Shown piece by piece: positions 37,914 through 42,638 of a stretch of 42,638 nt of DNA. Within the stretch, counting starts at the first letter, position 1. Every line of letters begins with the position of its first letter. The notes beneath the pieces were generated by a model. It was not told the DNA's origin, made no database searches, and saw nothing but the letters and a program-made list of their open reading frames with translations. The position numbers and the translations under genes are program-made. The stretch covers positions 1 to 42,638 of the forward strand of contig VGTK01000027.1 of NCBI GenBank assembly GCA_016874715.1, in the 5' to 3' direction. Source of the stretch: Deltaproteobacteria bacterium. Lineage in GTDB: Bacteria > Desulfobacterota > Binatia > UBA12015.

Positions 37914-38141
37914 ATGCACCGATCCAGCGTCTCGCCCGATCCGGCATTGCAGGATCGCCCACCAGATGGTGGCGCGACGGCGCGCCGGCGCCGCCTCGTG
38001 CCGCTCGCGGTCGCCTCCGCTCTCGCGTGCGCGGTCGTCCTGCTCGACGTTCGCTGGTTCGTGCCGTTCTCGACGCTGACCGGACGACATGACAACGCGA
38101 GCTTCAACTTCCCGATCCGGCTCGAGGTCGCACGTCAGTAG
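37914..38141 (+). pseudogene. N-terminal fragment of a YfhO-type membrane protein, cut by an in-frame amber codon
   Basis: 75 codons from ATG 37914, ending at TAG 38139. It has a basic leader and the first membrane helix (LVPLAVASALACAVVLLDVRWFVPF), then NFPIRLEVARQ, which in this family runs directly into the PLWNPY motif. That motif appears 8 codons after the TAG in the same reading frame. So one gene is split by one stop codon with no frame change. Confidence 0.65.
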
Positions 38142-38153
38142 ACCGAGGGAAGG

Positions 38154-40217
38154 GTGCCGCTCTGGAACCCGTACCAGTTTGCGGGCTTCCCGCTGCTCGG
38201 CGACATCACCAGTGGCGCGCTCTATCCCGGCAACCTGCCGTTCCTGCTCGACTCCGACGGCACCCGCTATCGGGCTCGCGATCGGGTGGCGGCGCTGCAC
38301 TTCGTCCTTGCGGCGCTGTTCATGTACGTGCTCGCGCGCTCTCTCGCGCTCTCGCCCATGGCAGCTTCGCTCGCGTCGCTGGTGTACGCGGGCAACGGCT
38401 TCCTGCTGTTCCTCGCCGGCCGCTGGATCCAGGCGCAGAACTCCGCGGTCTGGTTGCCGCTCGTTCTCGCGGCCATCGTGCGGGCGAGCATGGCGGGCCG
38501 CACCGCAACCTGGATCGGTATCGGTGCGGTCGCCGTCGCGCTCCAGGTCCTCTCCGGCTACCCGCAGTACGTCTTCTACACCGGGCTCCTCGCAGGTACG
38601 CTCGCTCTCGTCTTGAGCGGCGGGCGTGAAGGGGCGCGCTGGCGTCCGCTCGTGGCCGTGGCCGCGATCTACGCACTCGGCGCGGCGCTCGCGGCGGTGC
38701 AGCTGCTGCCGGCGATCGAGGTCGCCTCGCTGTCGCGGCGTGCGGCCGGTGTGTCGCTCGAAGAGTTCCTCGCGCTGTCGGCGGCACCCGGAGTGCTCGG
38801 CGGTCTGCTGATGCCGCGCGCGTTTGCGCCCACGATCCACCCGTACTTCATCTTCGGCGGCATCTTCGTCGGGACGTTGGTCGTCGCGCTGGCCCTCGAG
38901 GGGGCGCGCAGCAAGGCCCGGGTCCGGATATTCTTGACGATGACCCTGCTGGTCACGTTCCTGCTCGCGGTCGGGCCGTTCACGCCGGTTGGCACCCTCG
39001 CGTACCGCATCCCGGGCTTGAACGCGTTCCGCTATCCGTTCAAGCACCTGCTCGAGGTGGTGTTCTGCATCGCCCTGCTGGCCGGGTTCGGCGCCCAGTC
39101 GCTGCTCGACGGACGGCGTGGCGCGCGGACGTGCATCGCACTGGGCGCGCTGTTCACGGCTTCGTGGACGATCTGGCCGCTGCACGTCCTCCCCGCGCAG
39201 CACTGGTCCAGATTCGTCGCGGCGGGCGGAACCCTGCTGTTCGTGGGACTCGTGCTGCTCGACCGGCGGCGTGTGGCCATGGCGGTCGCGCTCGCGACCG
39301 TGTGGATCACTCTTGCCGCCAACCGGTCCGCGGTCTTCTTGTGGGAGTCGCCGGAGATCCCGGGGGTGCCGCCGACCGCCGACACATTGGCTCAGCTCGG
39401 CCCGACCCTCCTCGGCCCACGCTACGTCGCTGCGCTGTGGCTCGCGCTTCGTCCCGATGCCGCCCACGGCCTGCTCGGGACCGACTATCCGACCGAGTTC
39501 CGCGTGCCTTCGGTGCACGGATCGACGCCGTTCGTCTGGGGGCCGCTGCGCGATGCGCTCTGGATATCGGAGGACGGCACCTTCACCAGGCCGCGGGTCG
39601 TGAGCTCCGGTCCGGACCAGGCGCTCGACGTTCTGGGCGTACGCTACGTGGGCTCGACGGGAAAGCCCCTCGGTGCCCCGGTGATCCAGGATTTGCCCCG
39701 CGCGATCGTTGCCGAGCGATCGCGCGCGCTGCCGGCGCTGCGCTTCGTCGATAGCGTGTTGTGCCTCGGCCGGGATTCGACCCTCGAGGAGCTCCACCGG
39801 CGGCGGTACGACCTCGGCGCGGTCGCGCTGCTCGACTGCGAGGGCCAGCCGCCGCTTCCCGAGATCGCGGCGGCGCGGGTGCCCTCGCGCATCGCGCTGC
39901 ACGCAGGTGAGCCTGGCTACCTGCGCATCGCAGCGCGGCTGCACACCTCTGCGTCGGGTTTGCTGGTGGTGAGCCAGGCCGACCTGCCCGGCTGGCGCGC
40001 GCGCGTGGACGGCGTCGACACTCCGATCTACCGTGCATACGGGATGGTCCAGGGCATCGTCGTGCCGCCGGGCAGGCACGACGTCGAGCTCGAGTACCTG
40101 CCGCGGACCTTCGTCGCCGGGAGCGTGATCTCGCTCGTGACGCTGCTCGGCGGGCTCGGCGCGTGTGTCGTCGCCCATCGACGTAGGCGCAGGGGCGGAG
40201 GCGGGTTGCGGTCGTGA
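38154..40217 (+). CDS. YfhO-family multi-pass membrane protein, main part downstream of an amber codon
   Basis: 687 residues if begun at GTG 38154, but the frame is the same as the fragment above, so the intact gene would be 37914-40217. PLWNPYQFAGFPLLGDITSGALYPGNLPFLL is the family signature. About ten further membrane helices follow, then a periplasmic C-terminal domain (VSQADLPGWRARVDG and a final beta region ...VVPPGRHDVELEYLP), and a last helix with a basic tail. YfhO and related GT-C-like proteins help glycosylate cell-wall polymers or lipids. The sequence shows no second damage in 2 kb, so the stop is recent, read through, or a sequence error. Start at 38154 would drop the first helix. 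Confidence 0.75.
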   Translation: MPLWNPYQFAGFPLLGDITSGALYPGNLPFLLDSDGTRYRARDRVAALHFVLAALFMYVLARSLALSPMAASLASLVYAGNGFLLFLAGRWIQAQNSAVWLPLVLAAIVRASMAGRTATWIGIGAVAVALQVLSGYPQYVFYTGLLAGTLALVLSGGREGARWRPLVAVAAIYALGAALAAVQLLPAIEVASLSRRAAGVSLEEFLALSAAPGVLGGLLMPRAFAPTIHPYFIFGGIFVGTLVVALALEGARSKARVRIFLTMTLLVTFLLAVGPFTPVGTLAYRIPGLNAFRYPFKHLLEVVFCIALLAGFGAQSLLDGRRGARTCIALGALFTASWTIWPLHVLPAQHWSRFVAAGGTLLFVGLVLLDRRRVAMAVALATVWITLAANRSAVFLWESPEIPGVPPTADTLAQLGPTLLGPRYVAALWLALRPDAAHGLLGTDYPTEFRVPSVHGSTPFVWGPLRDALWISEDGTFTRPRVVSSGPDQALDVLGVRYVGSTGKPLGAPVIQDLPRAIVAERSRALPALRFVDSVLCLGRDSTLEELHRRRYDLGAVALLDCEGQPPLPEIAAARVPSRIALHAGEPGYLRIAARLHTSASGLLVVSQADLPGWRARVDGVDTPIYRAYGMVQGIVVPPGRHDVELEYLPRTFVAGSVISLVTLLGGLGACVVAHRRRRRGGGGLRS

Positions 40218-40327
40218 CGCTCTCCGAGTCTCCGGTCGGGCACACGCGACCCGGCCCCCCGGCGCGACTCCTGCTCCGGTGGCGCTCCCGGCGTTCAACA
40301 CATCATTTGAGATGAAGCCGACTCGAC

Positions 40328-41851
40328 TCACCAATCGTGCGTTTGCGTCGCGGCGACGCCCGTAGCCGTGAGCAGCGCCTGCACGGCGAGGTGAGCGTCG
40401 AGCGGTGTGCCGTCCCAGCGCGGAAACGCCGTCGTCGCGTCGATCTCGACCCCACGGGCCGCGTGCGCGGCCCGCAATGCCGCGAGCGCGTTCAGGGCTG
40501 TGCGGGGCGCACGTGAGTCGCCCCCGATCGGCGTGCGCGGCGTCTCGGCCGCGAGCGGTACGGGCTGACCATCACGACGGAAGAACAGCAGCTCGCCGGA
40601 GGACGCGGTGATCACCCGGTAGCCGTGCTCGTGCACGAAGCGGTGGTGGCGGCGGCAGAGCGAGAGCAGGTTCGCGAGTCTCGTGGCACCGCCGTCGATC
40701 CAGGCGACGAGGTGATGCGCGTCGGTGAAACGGTTCGTGCAGCCGGGGAAGCGGCAGCCGTCGTCGCGCAGGCGGAGCGCGCGGCGCAACCGCTGCGAGA
40801 TGCGGCGCGTCCGGCGTGACGGAAATCGCTCTTCGCCGGCGGCTTCGCGATCGTCGTCCACGAGCACGACGTGTGCGTCGCAGGCGAGGCGCCGTGCGGT
40901 CGCGAGCGCGAGCGGCGTGCCGTCGGCGAGCGCTGCAAGCTCCGGTGCTCCGGGGGCGTGCGGCTCGTGTCGGTCGTCCGTGTCTCCGCTCGCCACGAGC
41001 GCGGCGCGGTCGACGTGTACGACCAGCTCGACCGGCAGTCCCGCCGTTTCGCTACCTCCGTCCCCGGCAGCGATCGACGAGAGCCACGACTCCGCGACCA
41101 CCACCAGCGCGTCGGCGCGCGACAGCGCACGCGGTGGCTCGTGGTGATGCCTCTCGTCCGCTCCTCGTGCGGCCGGCGACGTTTCTGCAGAAATCTCCGG
41201 GACGGCTGAGTCCGCGGCATGCGCGGTCCGCGCGCCCCACGCCCGCCGCCGCGCCACGTCGAGCGCCTGCAGCACGACGGCCGCCTCCTCCGGGCGAAGC
41301 CGCGCCTCGATGCGCACCATGCCGTCGTCCGTCTCGCGCACCCGGACGAAGCGCGACAGCACTTCCTCCGCCAGGCTCGGCGGCCCTCCCACGTCGGCGT
41401 CGGCGACGACGCGACGGTAGCCACGGCAGATGCGCTCGAGCTGCGACGCGGTCGCGTGCACCGCCATCTCGAGCAGCGTCGCCTCGGTCGCGGCGCTCGC
41501 GACGCGCGTGATCGCACGAACCTTCGAGTAGCTGATGGCACCGCGGCGGAGCGCGTCGTCGACCAGCGGCAAAGTCGCGAGCGCGTGCGCCACGCGGACG
41601 CGCTCGCGCGCGGCGCCGAGGTCGAGACCGATCCGCCAGTTGAGCCAGTGCGCGCAGCTCAGCGCGCCGTGTGTCGCCCAGCCGGAACCCTCGTCGAAGC
41701 GGCGGATCAGCGTCAGCAGCCGGTGCTCGGCGGCGTCGATGAGAGATGCGACCTCGGCGATCTCGTCGGCGAGGCGATCGACGTCGGCGGGCGGGAGCGG
41801 TGGGGCGAGATGCTCGAGCGCTGCGGGATGAATGCCGGATGTCGCGATCAT
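40328..41851 (-). CDS. DUF222 and HNH-nuclease domain protein (13E12-like family)
   Basis: 507 residues from ATG 41851. The N-terminal DUF222 region has ALSCAHWLNWRIGLDLGAARERVRVAHALATLPLVDDALRRGAISYSKVRAITRVA. A variable Ala/His/Glu-rich middle (about 200-300) follows. The HNH domain is near residues 360-420: CRFPGCTNRFTDAHHLVAWIDGGATRLANLLSLCRRHHRFVHEHG. This contains the Cys-x4-Cys zinc knuckle (CRFPGC), the His-His-Leu and the second His pair. Such proteins are multicopy in actinobacteria and also occur in soil deltaproteobacteria; their nuclease role is presumed. It stands alone, convergent with the YfhO gene. Confidence 0.9.
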   Translation of the reverse strand: MIATSGIHPAALEHLAPPLPPADVDRLADEIAEVASLIDAAEHRLLTLIRRFDEGSGWATHGALSCAHWLNWRIGLDLGAARERVRVAHALATLPLVDDALRRGAISYSKVRAITRVASAATEATLLEMAVHATASQLERICRGYRRVVADADVGGPPSLAEEVLSRFVRVRETDDGMVRIEARLRPEEAAVVLQALDVARRRAWGARTAHAADSAVPEISAETSPAARGADERHHHEPPRALSRADALVVVAESWLSSIAAGDGGSETAGLPVELVVHVDRAALVASGDTDDRHEPHAPGAPELAALADGTPLALATARRLACDAHVVLVDDDREAAGEERFPSRRTRRISQRLRRALRLRDDGCRFPGCTNRFTDAHHLVAWIDGGATRLANLLSLCRRHHRFVHEHGYRVITASSGELLFFRRDGQPVPLAAETPRTPIGGDSRAPRTALNALAALRAAHAARGVEIDATTAFPRWDGTPLDAHLAVQALLTATGVAATQTHDW

Positions 41852-42163
41852 GCGATGGCTGTACCACCGCCGTTTCGAGGGGGTCTTCCGCGGGCCGTGC
41901 GCGGCGATCTCGGTGCGCGGGGGCTAGCGCGGCCTCGCGCGCCATTCTGGCGACAGGCGCCGTCGGACGCGCACGACGGGGGCGTCTCGACGGTCCGATC
42001 GCGAGCGCCGGGTGGCCCTCGCGAAATCCGTCAAGGGCGGACGCACAAAAGAGGGCACCTCGTCCATCCGAGGCAAGCCGGGTATCGCATCGAGGATCGC
42101 GCGCTCGCGGCCCTCGTGGGCTGGCTCGAGGCGAATCTCTGCCCATGACCTGGTGCCGCCGCG
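41852..42163. other. Interval with possible remnant coding sequence before the HTH gene
   Basis: About 310 bp between divergent genes. The last part in the same frame as the HTH gene reads YRIEDRALAALVGWLEANLCP then TGA (42146-42148). It has strong third-position G/C and looks like the end of a small protein without a start. Another frame ends in a TGA (42165-42167) overlapping the HTH GTG. Neither is a recognised toxin. Confidence 0.35.
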
Positions 42164-42364
42164 GTGAAGATCGTGCTGAAGAGGTCGCGCTTCGAGGCCG
42201 GGCTCACGCAGGCAGCGCTTGCGCGCCGGGCCGGGGTGACGCAAGCGCGGATTGCGCAGCTGGAGAGCCCCGACCACGGTCTCAAGCTGGAAACTCTCGA
42301 GCGCGTCGCGGCTGCCCTCGGGCTCGAGCTCGAGATCGCGGCGCGTCGTGCCGATGCGGCATGA
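42164..42364 (+). CDS. Small XRE-family helix-turn-helix protein (antitoxin-like)
   Basis: 66 residues from GTG 42164. It is almost only an HTH_3 domain: RSRFEAGLTQAALARRAGVTQARIAQLES followed by LETLERVAAALGLELEIA, the pattern of HigA/HipB-type antitoxins and small XRE repressors. No ribosome site is visible and no convincing toxin gene is adjacent, although the DNA just upstream has coding-like bias and may be the rest of a decayed pair. Confidence 0.75.
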   Translation: MKIVLKRSRFEAGLTQAALARRAGVTQARIAQLESPDHGLKLETLERVAAALGLELEIAARRADAA

Positions 42365-42426
42365 ATGCCGCGCAGGCCCCGGCCCGTCGCGGCGGCTTCG
42401 ACGGGAGTCCGACGAGAAAAACCGGC

Positions 42427-42456
42427 TTGACTGGCTTGGGCGAGCTCCCGTACTCT
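42427..42456 (+). promoter_or_regulatory. Strong sigma-70-like promoter near the right end
   Basis: TTGACT (42427-42432), 18-bp spacer, TACTCT (42451-42456), about 40 nt ahead of a perfect Shine-Dalgarno. Confidence 0.5.
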
Positions 42457-42504
42457 GCCGGAAATCGCGCCGGGGAGGGTCCCGGCCGTCACAAGGAGGT
42501 AAAG

Positions 42505-42528
42505 ATGACAGGGTCTTCGGGCGTTTGA
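42505..42528 (+). CDS. Seven-codon ORF behind a perfect Shine-Dalgarno
   Basis: AAGGAGGT (42493-42500) is a complete anti-16S match. Four nt later ATG begins a frame encoding MTGSSGV and stopping at TGA. It lies just after the promoter at 42427. A hairpin CCGCGC-TGG-GCGCGG (42563-42577) follows about 35 nt after the stop. It looks like a leader peptide ahead of a gene beyond the window, or the start of a gene lost by mutation. No stalling motif is evident. Confidence 0.4.
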   Translation: MTGSSGV

Positions 42529-42638
42529 GTGGGTAGAAACGGGAGCCTGAACGCTCGGAAACCCGCGCTGGGCGCGGCTCGCGGCGAGGTTGAGCGGGAG
42601 CGGAAACTTGGCATGATTCCGCGATGCGACCTCGCCCT

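Larger units (their letters stand above)
42365..42638. other. Right-end interval
   Basis: Apart from the promoter, Shine-Dalgarno, short ORF and hairpin above, no gene is supported. ATG codons at 42613 and 42624 are too close to the end to judge. Confidence 0.4.

Noticed and set aside
37608..40334. 908-residue minus-strand frame opposite the YfhO and dksA genes
   Set aside because: Arg/Glu/Gln-rich low-complexity shadow; the plus strand carries membrane helices and a zinc finger. It does not explain the TAG.

Overview
This 42.6 kb window is very GC-rich, with a strong G/C preference at third codon positions, and comes from a Gram-negative (diderm) bacterium. Lipopolysaccharide genes (kdsB, kdsA, kdsD, lptC, lptA, lptB), exported beta-barrel and lipoprotein genes, and the order lptB-rpoN-hpf-ptsN-hprK-rapZ-EIIA(Man)-HPr point to a deltaproteobacterial-type lineage (Myxococcota, Desulfobacterota or Binatota). 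A probable F420/flavin PPOX-fold protein and a DUF222-HNH protein would fit a soil-type member such as Binatota. That placement is inference from gene content and order, not from a phylogenetic test.

Layout. (1) 1-6.5 kb, plus strand: an exported-protein cluster. It holds the end of a large calcium-repeat protein, a beta-barrel protein with an N-terminal CxxC, a lipoprotein, a small exported protein, a long MauG/CcpA-like di-heme protein, and a second exported protein related to the lipoprotein. The two related proteins share an HxHPxW motif, and two of the exported proteins are predicted to begin with histidine after signal cleavage. This resembles the logic of the MbnH/MbnP and CorB/CorA copper systems and is the best candidate for an undescribed system. 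(2) 6.6-8.6 kb: a RegB/RegA (PrrB/PrrA) redox two-component pair. (3) 8.7-10.7 kb: a DUF4136 lipoprotein, and a TetR regulator divergent from a PPOX-family protein. (4) 11.1-22.7 kb: a long plus-strand block of tightly overlapping genes for KDO synthesis, CTP synthesis, LPS transport, sigma-54 and the nitrogen-PTS/HPr regulatory proteins. (5) 23-28.3 kb: hemW, a divergent NodI/NodJ-type ABC exporter, lexA and mltG. (6) 28.5-30.1 kb: an M23 (MepM-like) endopeptidase. (7) 30.2-35.6 kb, minus strand: alr-purH-purD and a DUF1015 gene. (8) 35.7-37.9 kb: thiS-thiG-thiE and a DksA/TraR zinc-finger gene. (9) 37.9-42.6 kb: a YfhO-type membrane protein gene broken by one in-frame amber codon, a DUF222-HNH protein, a small HTH gene, and at the right end a promoter plus perfect Shine-Dalgarno driving a 7-codon ORF.

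How the genes work together. The core of the window is envelope biogenesis (KDO, Lpt, MltG, M23, Alr) linked to regulators of carbon, nitrogen and stress (RpoN, PtsN, HprK, HPr, RapZ, HPF, DksA, LexA). Many genes overlap by 4 nt, and several starts are GTG or TTG. Two genes (kdsD and the M23 peptidase) appear to start at CTG. No tRNA, rRNA, CRISPR array or insertion sequence was seen.
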